Notes under the pieces: generated by a model
The model's database searches: none
Seen by the model: the letters and a program-made list of their open reading frames with translations, nothing else
What the model was told of the DNA's origin: nothing
Assembly (NCBI GenBank): GCA_963377175.1
Contig: CAUJNA010001238.1
Span: 1-64,000 of the forward strand
DNA length: 64,000 nt
Source of the DNA: Effrenium voratum
Lineage: Eukaryota > Sar > Dinophyceae > Suessiales > Symbiodiniaceae
Direction of reading: 5' to 3'
Shown: positions 18,911 to 27,469 of the stretch, piece by piece
How positions within the stretch are numbered: the stretch's first letter is position 1
How the letters are laid out: the number at the start of each line of letters is the position of its first letter
Translations under genes and position numbers: made by a program

Positions 18911-19093
18911 TCATATTAAATAATAAGATAAATTATTTTTCATTTCTGCCTTTCTCTTCTTGTAAAGTTTTTTCATTGTATCGTCTTTATTCCATCTATA
19001 TTCTACAAATTTCTGATGATGTTTTGAATTTAGATGTTTAAATAAATATTTGTCATCATAAGTTTTACCACAACTGCAATGGTTAATGACCAT
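18911..19093 (-). CDS. Very small zinc-finger protein
   Basis: The gene encodes 60 residues from the ATG at 19093 (MVINHCSCGKTYDDKYLFKH). CSCGK followed by KHLNSKHH is a C-x-C ... H-x4-H finger. The proteins at 19938 (CRCGGF ... HTNSWIH) and 24593 (CHCGKE ... HESNDLNH) share this pattern, so the element carries a small family of such fingers. The frame can be extended upstream by a hydrophobic stretch, but that would overlap the promoter region of the divergent ATPase gene, so I prefer the short form. Confidence 0.5.
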   Translation of the reverse strand: MVINHCSCGKTYDDKYLFKHLNSKHHQKFVEYRWNKDDTMKKLYKKRKAEMKNNLSYYLI

Positions 19094-19144
19094 ATAAATA
19101 ATAAATATAAAATATTTTCTAAATAACTTTGAAATTATTTTATT

Positions 19145-19907
19145 ATGTCTGATGTTCCAATAATAAAACCAATAAACATAACTGAATATGAATTCAAACA
19201 ATCTAAATATGAGCACGTGCCAAAATTACCATTTAGAAGTATTATAGTTGCTTCTTCGACAGGCGGCAAAACGGTCTTGGTTCAGAACCTTATCTTAAAT
19301 GTTTATAGAAATTCATTTGCAAGAATATCTATATTTTCCCCCAGCGTTCATAATGACCCAACCTTTACAGAAGTTAAAAAATATCAGGGATGAATTGCAC
19401 GTGGATGATGAAAAAGAACAAATTTATTTTGATAATTATAATCCAAATGATTTAGAAAATGTAATTGAAAGACAGAAGAAAATAATTAATTATATGAAAT
19501 CTAAAAAGATAAAGAAACTACATTCAATATTAATCGTTATAGACGATCATGCCGACGATCCTAAATTTGTTAGATATAGTAAATTATTACATGGGTTATT
19601 TACAAGAGGTAGGCACGATGCAGTAAGCGTAATTTGTTCAACACAGAAATATACTGCGTTGGCGCCTATCATTCGTTTAAATGCCAGTTCATTATATATT
19701 TTTAGGTTGAAAAATGCCAGTGAATTAATGAGTTTTATTGAAGAAAATAGCGCCATTGTTGACAAACAGCAATTATTAGATATGTATCATCAAGCAGTGA
19801 GTTTTGCTCCATATTCTTTTTTCTACGTGAATATGAATTCAAAAGACATTAACAACATGTTTCATATCAATTTTGAACAGGCATTTCAAATTACAAATGA
19901 TGAATAA
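19145..19907 (+). pseudogene. A32-type genome-packaging ATPase, one frameshift
   Basis: The start MSDVPIIKPINITEYEF leads to Walker A ASSTGGKT (about residues 38-45) and IFSPSVHND. The frame then ends at KKYQG*, but a one-base shift in the run GTTAAAAAATATC (about 19376-19381) continues it as IRDELHVDDEKEQ. Walker B LIVIDDHADD, the TRGRHDA loop and the C-terminal NMFHINFEQAF follow. About 253 residues in total is normal for Polinton-like packaging ATPases. It drives translocation of the viral genome into the capsid. It is transcribed divergently from the small gene at 18911-19093, with only 51 bp between the two starts. Its GC-rich relative is at 1459-2277. Confidence 0.85.
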
Positions 19908-19937
19908 AGATATTCTAATTTAATAGAATATAATAAT

Positions 19938-20171
19938 ATGCTAATGAAACTATGTAGATGTGGTGGATTTTATCGTAGAGGTAATTACAATTTTCATACT
20001 AATTCTTGGATACATAAACTTTATAAAGTGTTAAAAAGACGACCGACAGACGAGGAATTATTAAGATTTCAAAATAACTTTGTTGATGAAGAAGATTTAA
20101 TAGATGATATGTGTAGCAATGCCTCAACAAAATTACCAGAAGATGAAATGACAGATTATGATAGTAATTAA
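19938..20171 (+). CDS. Small zinc-finger protein with acidic tail
   Basis: The gene encodes 77 residues, starting 30 bp after the ATPase stop on the same strand, so the two may be co-transcribed. CRCGGFYRRGNYNFHTNSWIH gives the C-x-C ... H-x4-H pattern shared with 18911 and 24593. The C-terminal half is acidic (FVDEEDLIDDM). Function unknown. Confidence 0.55.
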   Translation: MLMKLCRCGGFYRRGNYNFHTNSWIHKLYKVLKRRPTDEELLRFQNNFVDEEDLIDDMCSNASTKLPEDEMTDYDSN

Positions 20172-20196
20172 TAATATTAATGTATGTTGATATTAT
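20171..20196. terminator. Hairpin between convergent genes
   Basis: ATAATAT and ATATTAT form a 7-bp stem with a 12-nt loop, exactly in the 29-bp gap between the ends of the convergent genes 19938-20171 and 20201-20428. A shared bidirectional 3'-end signal is plausible. Confidence 0.35.
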
Positions 20197-20200
20197 CAAT

Positions 20201-20428
20201 TTAGAATAAGGAATAGCTACATAAATTCAAGGCAGGAAATTTATAATATGTTTTATCTTTTTTACATTCATTAACTTTTTCTAATTTATTTATTATTGCT
20301 TTCAATGAATTTATTTGTAGAATATCAATTCTTGACATTTCACTTATCGTATTTACATCTATATCTTTTATTACTTTAATAGCCTCTTCATCATCAATTT
20401 CTACTGGTTTTGATTTACTTGAACCCAT
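20201..20428 (-). CDS. Small protein with possible N-myristoylation site
   Basis: The gene encodes 75 residues, beginning MGSSKSKPVEID. Gly at position 2 followed by small residues, Ser at position 6 and Lys at 7 matches the classical N-myristoylation consensus. The rest is helical and acidic to neutral, ending CSYSLF. A lipid-anchored protein at the host membrane, or inside an enveloped stage, is possible. The evidence is the consensus alone. Confidence 0.45.
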   Translation of the reverse strand: MGSSKSKPVEIDDEEAIKVIKDIDVNTISEMSRIDILQINSLKAIINKLEKVNECKKDKTYYKFPALNLCSYSLF

Positions 20429-20439
20429 TATATATAATA

Positions 20440-21258
20440 TTATTTAGATTTTAATTTTTCAAAATTATATTTTTGTTTTTCTTCTCCGTCTTCTTCTTCT
20501 TCGTCTTCAGTTGGTGCTGGTATTTCTGTTGGACTTTCAGATGAAGAACTATGAACAGTAATAGGTGGCGAACTATGAACACTAATAGCTTCATTTGATG
20601 AATTGCTACTGCTACCTTGTGCATTTCCTGCTGTTATTTGATTAACTAAATCTGCGATATTTATTGTTGTTGCAATTGCGCTATGTGATAAGTTTAATAT
20701 TATATCTGCTACTGTAGCGCCGTTGTGTAGCATTATTTCTATCATTTTTGTCAGTTTGAATCTTTTTTCTTCTTCATCGCTGTCATCCTCGTCTGGTGGT
20801 TTCTTTGGCGGTGGTTCTGGTGGTTTGTTGTTGTCGAGCATTTTAGTAAAGGCTGACACCATTGTGTCGCGTTGGTTTTTCAGTGTTTGTGTTGCTTGCG
20901 CTCTTGTTGGTTCATGTCTTTTGTATGTGTTGTGCCAAAAGTTTTTAAGCATTATTTTAAACATATTATCTTGGTTTTCCTTTACCTTAAACGCTTCAAA
21001 TGTCATATTTAATTGTTGATTTGCATCATTATATAACTTTTCTTGAGTCTCTCTGGTTTCTGTGGCGACTGTATCTGTATTGGTTGCAATGTCAATAAAT
21101 TCTCTCGGTATGCCCTTTTTCATCATTTTCGGTGGTTGTGTTGTTGTTGGTGTGTTTGGTTTTGTTAGGTTATGCATTGAAAAACTGTCGTCGTGATCAT
21201 AATTATCATTGAACTTCTGCTTCTTTCTTTTCAGTATATTTTTAGTTAATATTATCAT
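20440..21258 (-). CDS. Low-complexity protein with Pro- and Ser-rich segments
   Basis: The gene encodes 272 residues. The order is: a basic N-terminus (KRKKQK), a Thr/Pro-rich linker, a helical core (about residues 75-135), a PPEPPPKKPPDEDD segment, a more hydrophobic helix (TKMIEIMLHNGATVADIIL, about 170-190), and a Ser-rich and then acidic tail (EDEEEEDGEEKQ). This looks like a structural or scaffold protein of the particle, perhaps of the core, but I do not recognise a family. It lies just downstream of another long disordered protein on the same strand. Confidence 0.5.
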   Translation of the reverse strand: MIILTKNILKRKKQKFNDNYDHDDSFSMHNLTKPNTPTTTQPPKMMKKGIPREFIDIATNTDTVATETRETQEKLYNDANQQLNMTFEAFKVKENQDNMFKIMLKNFWHNTYKRHEPTRAQATQTLKNQRDTMVSAFTKMLDNNKPPEPPPKKPPDEDDSDEEEKRFKLTKMIEIMLHNGATVADIILNLSHSAIATTINIADLVNQITAGNAQGSSSNSSNEAISVHSSPPITVHSSSSESPTEIPAPTEDEEEEDGEEKQKYNFEKLKSK

Positions 21259-21281
21259 TATTATTATTATTATTTATATTT

Positions 21282-22292
21282 TTATTTCTTACCTTTACCC
21301 TTAAAACTTGCCTTGAGTTCTTCTATTCTACCTCTGCTTAAATTTGCTATCCATCCGCCATTATCAATAGTGTCTAAAATCATATCCACTAAATATTCTT
21401 TGTATGTTCTCGCCTTGCCTCTTCCTTTTTGTTTCAATTCTTCTTGTATTTCGCTTTCTTCTGGCACTTGAATTCCTCTTAAATAAAACTGAAATTTAAT
21501 ATCATTTACTGTTAAATTAGGGTTGTCTTTCCAGTAAGCGGGACTAATAGTATTATCTATTGTTGTTTTAAATAATGGCGTCATTGGCAATGGTGGTGGT
21601 TGTTGGGGTGTTGCACTTGATGCTCCTGTTGCTTGTTGAACTGGTGTCGCGTCAAAATTGTCATCTACTGCTTGAGGTGATTGTTCAACATCTTCTACGT
21701 GCATTGTTTGCTGGTCGTCTGCTACTGCTCCACCTGCTGGTGCTTGTCGTGGTTCTGTTGGCGCTGATTGTCTGTTTGCCACCATTTTACGAAATAATGT
21801 CCCGCCCATCTCTCTTAAATTTGATGCCATCGCTCTGCCTACTTCTTCCGCTTTCCGCTTTGTTGCAGTTGCTATATCTTGTAATTGTGTATCTACCATT
21901 GCCTCGTGTTGTCTTGTCGTTTGTTGTGGTGTTGAAAAATCATATTCGTCTGCTATTGCTTGGTCGTTTGTATGCTGCGGTGTATCTGTATCCATCTTAT
22001 GAACTGCATAAGTGTGTCCGTTTCTGTGTGCTTCCCGTCTCATCATTATCTCTCTCATTTGCCTGTCTAATATTCTCATTTGTTGGTCTTTCAATAATTC
22101 TAAGTGGTCGCTTCCATCAAAAAAACTGCCTTGAGGACTTGCTTTAAAAAAGGTAGCATCTCTGTTTGGTAGTTTTCCCGTTATTAAATCATTTTCGCCA
22201 ATTAGACCTACAATTTCTTCATAAGTGGGGCGTCGTTTCAATCCAAATTTTGCATATGGATTTATTAATTCTAAACTTGCTGTAGTTGCCAT
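21282..22292 (-). CDS. Unrecognised 336-aa protein of the capsid gene block
   Basis: The N-terminal 80 residues look folded and well conserved in character (NPYAKFGLKRRPTYEEIVGL, then FFKASPQGSFFDG). Next comes a Met/Arg-rich helix (QQMRILDRQMREIMMRR), a long Gln/Pro/Thr-rich disordered middle and a folded C-terminus with SPAYWKDNPNLTVNDIKFQF and a basic end. The C-terminal part has a helix-loop arrangement that could be SAP- or DNA-binding-like (VNDIKFQFYLRGIQVP), a tentative reading. It lies between MCP and the 272-aa protein on the same strand, so a virion or core role is likely. Confidence 0.5.
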   Translation of the reverse strand: MATTASLELINPYAKFGLKRRPTYEEIVGLIGENDLITGKLPNRDATFFKASPQGSFFDGSDHLELLKDQQMRILDRQMREIMMRREAHRNGHTYAVHKMDTDTPQHTNDQAIADEYDFSTPQQTTRQHEAMVDTQLQDIATATKRKAEEVGRAMASNLREMGGTLFRKMVANRQSAPTEPRQAPAGGAVADDQQTMHVEDVEQSPQAVDDNFDATPVQQATGASSATPQQPPPLPMTPLFKTTIDNTISPAYWKDNPNLTVNDIKFQFYLRGIQVPEESEIQEELKQKGRGKARTYKEYLVDMILDTIDNGGWIANLSRGRIEELKASFKGKGKK

Positions 22293-22321
22293 ATTGATAT
22301 AATATTAATTAGAAAATATTG

Positions 22322-22399
22322 TTAATAATATTTTTGTGAAACATATTATTAATAATAAGATGTTATTGTTAATAATATTTTTGTGAAAAATATTATTAA
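22322..22399 (-). terminator. Two tandem AT-rich hairpins after the 22416-22733 gene
   Basis: Bases 22369-22399 form a perfect hairpin with 14-bp arms (TTAATAATATTTTT) and loop GTG. Bases 22322-22352 form a related one with 10-bp arms. They are a duplicated unit and lie 17 bp beyond the stop codon of the upstream minus-strand gene. They resemble the 3' hairpins at 7055 and 17442. Confidence 0.5.
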
Positions 22400-22415
22400 T
22401 CTATATCAATATATT

Positions 22416-22733
22416 TTAAGTAAATATTAACTTTTTTGTATCTTCATACCATTTATTTAAATGTTCTTTTGTTGCGTGTGGTAAGTTAGGACGATATAAT
22501 TCGCCCATCATTCTATCCAGCTCATTTACATAGTTTGCTCTCTTGTTTCCTTCGTCAATCTTTTTCCTTAATGCTACTGATGCTTCTTGTGAGTTTCTTA
22601 ACTTCATTTGTTCATGTAGGTGTTTTAGATATTCTGTATCTTTTAGATCAAATGGACTATATTTAATTTGTGAGGATTGTAAAAATACTTTACCTTTATT
22701 TTTCTTATTATTTATTTTGTGGAATTTATACAT
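22416..22733 (-). CDS. Small basic helical protein
   Basis: The gene encodes 105 residues from the ATG at 22733 (MYKFHKINNKKNKGKVF). This start avoids overlap with the MCP gene and has the more natural sequence. The protein has a basic N-terminus, then a long charged helix (EQMKLRNSQEASVALRKK) and an ending HLNKWYEDTKKL. No domain recognised. It follows MCP directly on the same strand, so a minor virion or assembly protein is a reasonable guess. Confidence 0.5.
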   Translation of the reverse strand: MYKFHKINNKKNKGKVFLQSSQIKYSPFDLKDTEYLKHLHEQMKLRNSQEASVALRKKIDEGNKRANYVNELDRMMGELYRPNLPHATKEHLNKWYEDTKKLIFT

Positions 22734-22758
22734 TATATATTTATCATAGATTTTAATT

Positions 22759-24339
22759 TTAATCATAGAGCAGACTTCCGGATTCGCGTAATTCCAGAAC
22801 AGACTCCGAAATCATATGCACAAACACCTCGCGCACATCTTCATCAGTTGTTAGTGCTCTATTACTTCCTTTCAGTTTGAATACTAACAGACCACCCATC
22901 TTTGTATTCTGTCCAGTAAAATTAGTGTCTGCCATTTTCTCAAACGAAATCCCAATAACGAACTTGTCTTCTCTGTAGCGTTTATATGAAATGCTAAAGG
23001 CATCTTGGTCAGGGTTCAAATAGTGTAATGTTCGTCTTAAATAATATGCAGTTTCTGCCATTGATTGACATTCAAACTCTGGATATTTTTATTATTAATT
23101 TGTAATTGCCACGTTAAGTTTAAATCTGAATTTTGAAAGCCCTTTCCTTGGTATGTCGCGCGATCAGCTCCATCTGGATCAGGACCATCAAAAATACGAG
23201 AATTAATCATCGGATTGTAAAAATAATTCCATCGCTTGTAAATGTAGTTGTCTTGTCTGTAATAATCAGTATTTTGTGGGTCAGTTCCTGCTCTTGGTGG
23301 GCGATATAGTGTAATGAAACAACCATTCAATTTAGAAGCGGGTTTAACAATGTTCATATTAATTTCATTTCCTCCCGCGTTGAATGATTGTGTCATAGTG
23401 TGATACATTGGAAATACTAATTTTAAACTTTGACCTTCTAACAAATGTTTCACTATATTATTGTTAACCGTGTTGTCCAATTGTATTACCTCAGCTCTAA
23501 TGATTACGTTATTTAATTCCCACTGTGTTGAGGTCTCCAGTTGTGAAATAATAACCTTTGGCATCATTTTGAGTGTTGGCATCAGTTACGGTAAAAGGCG
23601 TAACTACTGGTATATGTTCATCTGATACAATTGTAAATTCCAGTTCAATTGGAGCATAACGAAGAGGTAAATAATAATTGCTTTCTAACAGTCCGCATAC
23701 TGGTTTATGTCCTAACCTCATATAACCATTAGCGCCGGGAATTCCTGCTACTGAATGGCGAGTATATCGCGATGTTAAGTCTCCCCAATTGTTATGGTCT
23801 TTTGTAGTTGAAACTGCAACTGCCTCAGGGTCGGCAGTGGGATTGGTTCGTGTATTGACATCAATGAATTCTGCCAATCCAGTAGCATATGTGTGTCGCC
23901 AGTCATCATCCCAACGAGGATTGGCGCCCCCCTCTAAATCGTCCATATCTCTGGCATCTTGACTTTTAAAAGAATTATACAATTCGCAATGTCTATTATA
24001 TTCAATAATATCCTGAACTTGCTGACCTCCAACAGTGCATCTGTAACGACTGAAGAAGGATGATAAATTACCTAACGGTCGTAAAAAATGACTTCGTGTT
24101 CCGTCGGTGTTTTGAAGATTGGCAAATAAACGAATAGAAGATAAATCAATATATGTGTTGTCTTCACCTGTTATATGAAATCTAATATTTTTGTTTCCTG
24201 CATTTGGATTATAGACATTGCTACCTGATGGAAAATAATTAACGTGTCGTCGGTATGTGATATATTGTGCTGTTTCTGGAAGTCCAAAATTTAGCGAGTT
24301 AATCATTGTAGTTTCTGATTCGGCGATTATATTATCCAT
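22759..24339 (-). pseudogene. Major capsid protein (double jelly-roll type), two frameshifts
   Basis: Three consecutive reading frames make one protein of about 525 residues: 24339 to about 23530, about 23530 to 23060, and about 23055 to 22759. The first begins MDNIIAESETTMINSLNFGL and has long beta-strand segments (IRFHITGEDNTYIDLSSIRL, then FFSRYRCTVGGQQVQD). The second holds LEGQSLKLVFPMYHT and CFITLYRPPRAG. The third ends with DKFVIGISFEKMADTNFTG and RALTTDEDVREVFVHM. The conserved C-terminal block and the size are those of Polinton-like major capsid proteins, which trimerise into capsomers. Both breaks are one-base shifts, at about 23530 and 23050. A double error in assembly would hide an intact gene. 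Confidence 0.75.
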
Positions 24340-24377
24340 TACTTATATATGATAAACTTAGATTTTATTTTTTATTT

Positions 24378-24584
24378 TTATATTTTCTTGTGTGGAAGCA
24401 TTGCAGTAGAATTATTTGAAGTTGTATTTTTTATAGTATTCATTAAAAAATTGTTTTTTGTATCAACTATATCTTTTATAGTATCATAATCTAAATTCTT
24501 ATATTGTTTATCGTATTTTGGCGGTTCTTTTGTCAGTTTCTTCTCTAATGGAATTTTGTTTTGTTTGTCTTTGTTTCTATACAT
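24378..24584 (-). CDS. Small Lys-rich protein
   Basis: The gene encodes 68 residues, starting MYRNKDKQNKIPLEKKL, and is highly basic in the first half. It lies 38 bp upstream of the MCP start on the same strand. No domain. It may be a core or DNA-condensing peptide by composition, but this is only a composition argument. Confidence 0.4.
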   Translation of the reverse strand: MYRNKDKQNKIPLEKKLTKEPPKYDKQYKNLDYDTIKDIVDTKNNFLMNTIKNTTSNNSTAMLPHKKI

Positions 24585-24592
24585 TATTAATA

Positions 24593-25036
24593 TTATTGAG
24601 ATAATGTTAGTTCATTTACACGCTTTATACAATCTTCTAATTCGTCTCTATACTTATACAAATAACTTAAATCATCTTCATCTAATGGAATTTTCTTTTC
24701 TTCTTGTTCTTTTAAAAAGTCGGTATAATCAACTCTACTATAATCTGTATAATGTGTTTTGTTATTTTCTGGATGTAATTTTAAGTAATCATTTTCATAA
24801 TTAATAATTTCACTATACATGCCTATTATAAGTCCTTCAATATTACCTTTTCTGTAGTATAAATGATTTAAATCATTGCTTTCGTGCTCTTCCTTATCTT
24901 TATTTAACACTTCCTTGCCACAATGACATTCGTATTTACTATTTGATATTTTGTATTCTTTCTCTTTCTCTCGCTCTATCAATCTTTCATAAGCATATTC
25001 AACATCATTGTCCCATTTCTCAGCATCAATACTCAT
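24593..25036 (-). CDS. Zinc-finger protein, acidic
   Basis: The gene encodes 147 residues. YECHCGKEV near residue 35 with EEHESNDLNH following gives the C-x-C ... H-x5/6-H finger seen in the small proteins at 18911 and 19938. The N-terminal helix is strongly charged (ERLIEREKEKEYK). The C-terminal half is acidic with many Tyr and ends in a helix (LEDCIKRVNELTLSQ). Unknown role. Only 8 bp separate it from the next gene on the same strand, so the two are probably co-transcribed. Confidence 0.5.
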   Translation of the reverse strand: MSIDAEKWDNDVEYAYERLIEREKEKEYKISNSKYECHCGKEVLNKDKEEHESNDLNHLYYRKGNIEGLIIGMYSEIINYENDYLKLHPENNKTHYTDYSRVDYTDFLKEQEEKKIPLDEDDLSYLYKYRDELEDCIKRVNELTLSQ

Positions 25037-25069
25037 ATATAAGTTATATATATATATACATTTATTTAT

Positions 25070-25845
25070 TTATTGTTCTGGTGTTGAATTAGGATTAAAC
25101 CCGTTTGAAACTGCCGTAGTAGGATTAATTTCAGTCATACCTTGTCCTTCCCAATTATTGAAACTGTGTTTATCTAATAAGTTGTTGCTTTCTATTTCTC
25201 CAGTTATTGCTGCGTCATCAAACATTGCTATAGGATCTCCGCGATTTCTAAATCGTAAGTATCGCGGGTTTTTCTGTTGATTACTTCCTGATACAAAAGG
25301 TGATGAATAAACAGTAGTAGCATATTTGTTTCCGTGTCTATTGTTAATTTCTTGAACAACGGATGAGCCGAGGGAATGGCCGACCAGTCTATTAACATCT
25401 GATTTTTCCTTAATTCTTCCATTGCGTCTTTATATCTTTCGCTTAATTGAACATTATGAGTAGGAATAAAAAACAAATCTGCAATTACATCATTGACTTT
25501 GTGATTTAGTCCCGTTTTAGCACCAGTACCACCAATATTTAAAGTGTTGCCTATTCTTGCTATTCCATGTATATTTGAATACGCGGCGTCTAACCCTTTA
25601 ACATCATCAATTTTATTTTGAACATTAATTTCTTCAGCATATCGTGTTTTATGTTTCATTATCTGCTTATCAAAATGTTTATTGAAACCTCCTACTTTGT
25701 CTTCCAATTTCTTTTTATGGTTAAAAAATACATCTTCTATTAAATCCTTACCTGTGGTATAAGCTTTATCACTTGCTACGCCTGCCATCATTTGCGTAGG
25801 CGTCCTGCCTTCAATAGCACCTAATAATAATTGTCTTCCTATCAT
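25070..25845 (-). pseudogene. Lipase-like alpha/beta hydrolase, one frameshift
   Basis: From the ATG at 25845 (MIGRQLLLGAIEGRTPTQMM) the frame encodes about 145 plausible residues ending RYKDAMEELRK. At a five-T run (25402-25406; AAAAA in the coding strand) the sense moves to another frame. That frame at once reads SDVNRLVGHSLGSSVVQEIN, containing GHSLG (25367-25381), the nucleophile elbow of class 3 lipases. It continues with NRGDPIAMFDD (candidate catalytic Asp) and LLDKHSFNNW (candidate His), and stops at 25070. Ser, Asp, His order and the GHSLG motif fit a lipase or esterase acting on host membrane lipids during entry or release. The in-frame alternative without the shift loses all these motifs, so the shifted reading is preferred. 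Confidence 0.65.
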
Positions 25846-25874
25846 AATAATAATAATTATATAATATATTTCTA

Positions 25875-26723
25875 GTGTATATTATATTTATGAGTGATAG
25901 ATTAACATATAAAAAAATCTATGTTGATAGTGCCTACAGATTACCAGAAAGCAATTCTACCAGCGACTTTATTATAGAACTTGACCAAAACTTTGAAATT
26001 CCACCAAGAACAAAAATGTTCGTGACAGAGTGTTCATTCAGCACTCCGTTTTATACAACAGAGAAAGGGTTTTACGAACGCTTCTATATTATGTTATATA
26101 ATAGTTCAAATGTCTTATTAAGAAGGTGAAATTTATTACGCCAACCAATTATCATTTAAGATACAATCAGAATTAAACGCGGCATTTAATGATATTGCAC
26201 CTGACTTATTCTTAACAGTATACGGACAAAGCGAGAGAAAGATGGAGCTTAAATTAAATGACCCTCTAACTTACAAAATCAAAATACCTACAGATGAAGA
26301 ATTAGAAACTTATGTAAATGGCGAATGGAACAGAGGACAGTTTGAATATGACAATTTAAGACCAAAATCTATTAATTATTTATTAAGTAATTATATTGCC
26401 TATGATCCTGCGTCATCTTGGTTAAGTGGATACTTTAATTTAGTTCCTTTCAGAATATATACATAAATTGTCCTCAATTAAGCGATTATAAATATTCAGC
26501 ACCTAACAATTTCAGCAGTTCAGTAATTAAAAAAGTTCAAATCAATCAACAACTTGGCGGAGTTATAACAGATTTTACAGCGCCCATATATGCAGATTTT
26601 ATTGACGTAGGCGGTAAAAATATTAAGAGACTACACTTTAGAATAACAACTTCAAGAAACGAATTAATTGATTTTCACGGCGTTCCCATTTCTTTTAGCA
26701 TTCTCTTTCAATTAGATAACTAA
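25875..26723 (+). pseudogene. Minor capsid (penton-like) protein, two frameshifts
   Basis: The start MSDRLTYKKIYVDSAYRLPE corresponds to TIYVDSRKR of the protein at 624-1379. Frame one ends at 26129; a shift near 26125 leads into GEIYYANQLSFKIQSELNAA. Another near 26460 leads to NCPQLSDYKY and the C-terminal RLHFRITTSRNELIDF and ISFSILFQLDN, stop at 26723. About 282 residues is the expected size for the single jelly-roll vertex protein. It is divergent from the lipase-like gene (29 bp between the starts), as MCP-region genes often share control regions. The two shifts are the only lesions seen. Confidence 0.7.
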
Positions 26724-26736
26724 ATAAACCCCTAAA

Positions 26737-26879
26737 AATTAATATTAATAATATTAAAAATATCAAATTAATAATATTAAAAATATCAAATTAATAATAT
26801 TAAATTATTAATATTTCTCAATTTGTCCATATAGACAAAATATATAAAACATATAGACAAAATATATAATATATTATAT
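26737..26879. repeat. AT-rich intergenic repeats before the zinc-finger gene
   Basis: AATTAATAATATTAAAAATATC-type words are repeated three times in tandem (about 26737-26800). They are followed by two copies of CATATAGACAAAATATATAA (26828-26870) directly before the ATG at 26880. The latter may be part of that gene's promoter. The TATTTAAAGAAATA motif is absent. Confidence 0.6.
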
Positions 26880-27434
26880 ATGTCAGAAGTCGAACCTGAA
26901 ATTACTAATACAATTGAAGCAGACGCACCAGTAAATGAATTACCACCAATTGAAGAAGAAGAAGCACCAAAGGCAGAACCAACAATAGAACCAACACAAG
27001 AAATAAAACATGTAGAACCTCTTAAAAACAACTCAAAAACTCAAGCACGCAATGAAAAGAAAATAACCTGTCCAAAATGTGCCAAAACTTTAACATTAAA
27101 ATCATACAGATACAGCCACGAACGCAATTGCCAAGGACCATTAGAATCTAAACCCATAAAGCCTAAACCCAAAGCAGTTCCAATAGCAAAACCTCAAAGG
27201 ATAGATCATGAAGTAGCGTACAACGAAGAAAATCAACAACCGCAACCGCAACAAAATAATATAATAGCGAACACACCACCCCCAAGAAGAATGCAACCAC
27301 AACCGCCTCCAAACCCGCTACAAAATATAGCACAGCATTACCAATTATTGCAAAATGAATATTTGAGACAGAAGCGAGAAAAATATACTGCATTAGATAA
27401 GAATATATTTGGTTCAAGAAGAAAGAAAAGATGA
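26880..27434 (+). CDS. Zinc-finger protein with Pro/Gln-rich linker
   Basis: The gene encodes 184 residues. An acidic, Pro-rich N-terminus (about 45 residues) leads to CPKCAKTLTLKSYRYSHERN with a Cys shortly after: a C2HC-type finger. A Pro/Gln-rich disordered segment follows, then a helical end and the basic tail FGSRRKKR. A very similar layout (acidic/Pro-rich, finger or AT-hook, Pro-rich) is seen at 271-614, but without sequence identity that I would trust. It lies just upstream of the fiber gene, and a degraded copy of its 3' end lies before the left fiber pseudogene at 4225-4340. Confidence 0.6.
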   Translation: MSEVEPEITNTIEADAPVNELPPIEEEEAPKAEPTIEPTQEIKHVEPLKNNSKTQARNEKKITCPKCAKTLTLKSYRYSHERNCQGPLESKPIKPKPKAVPIAKPQRIDHEVAYNEENQQPQPQQNNIIANTPPPRRMQPQPPPNPLQNIAQHYQLLQNEYLRQKREKYTALDKNIFGSRRKKR

Positions 27435-27469
27435 AATATAATTATTATATAACCTATTATATAATAATT

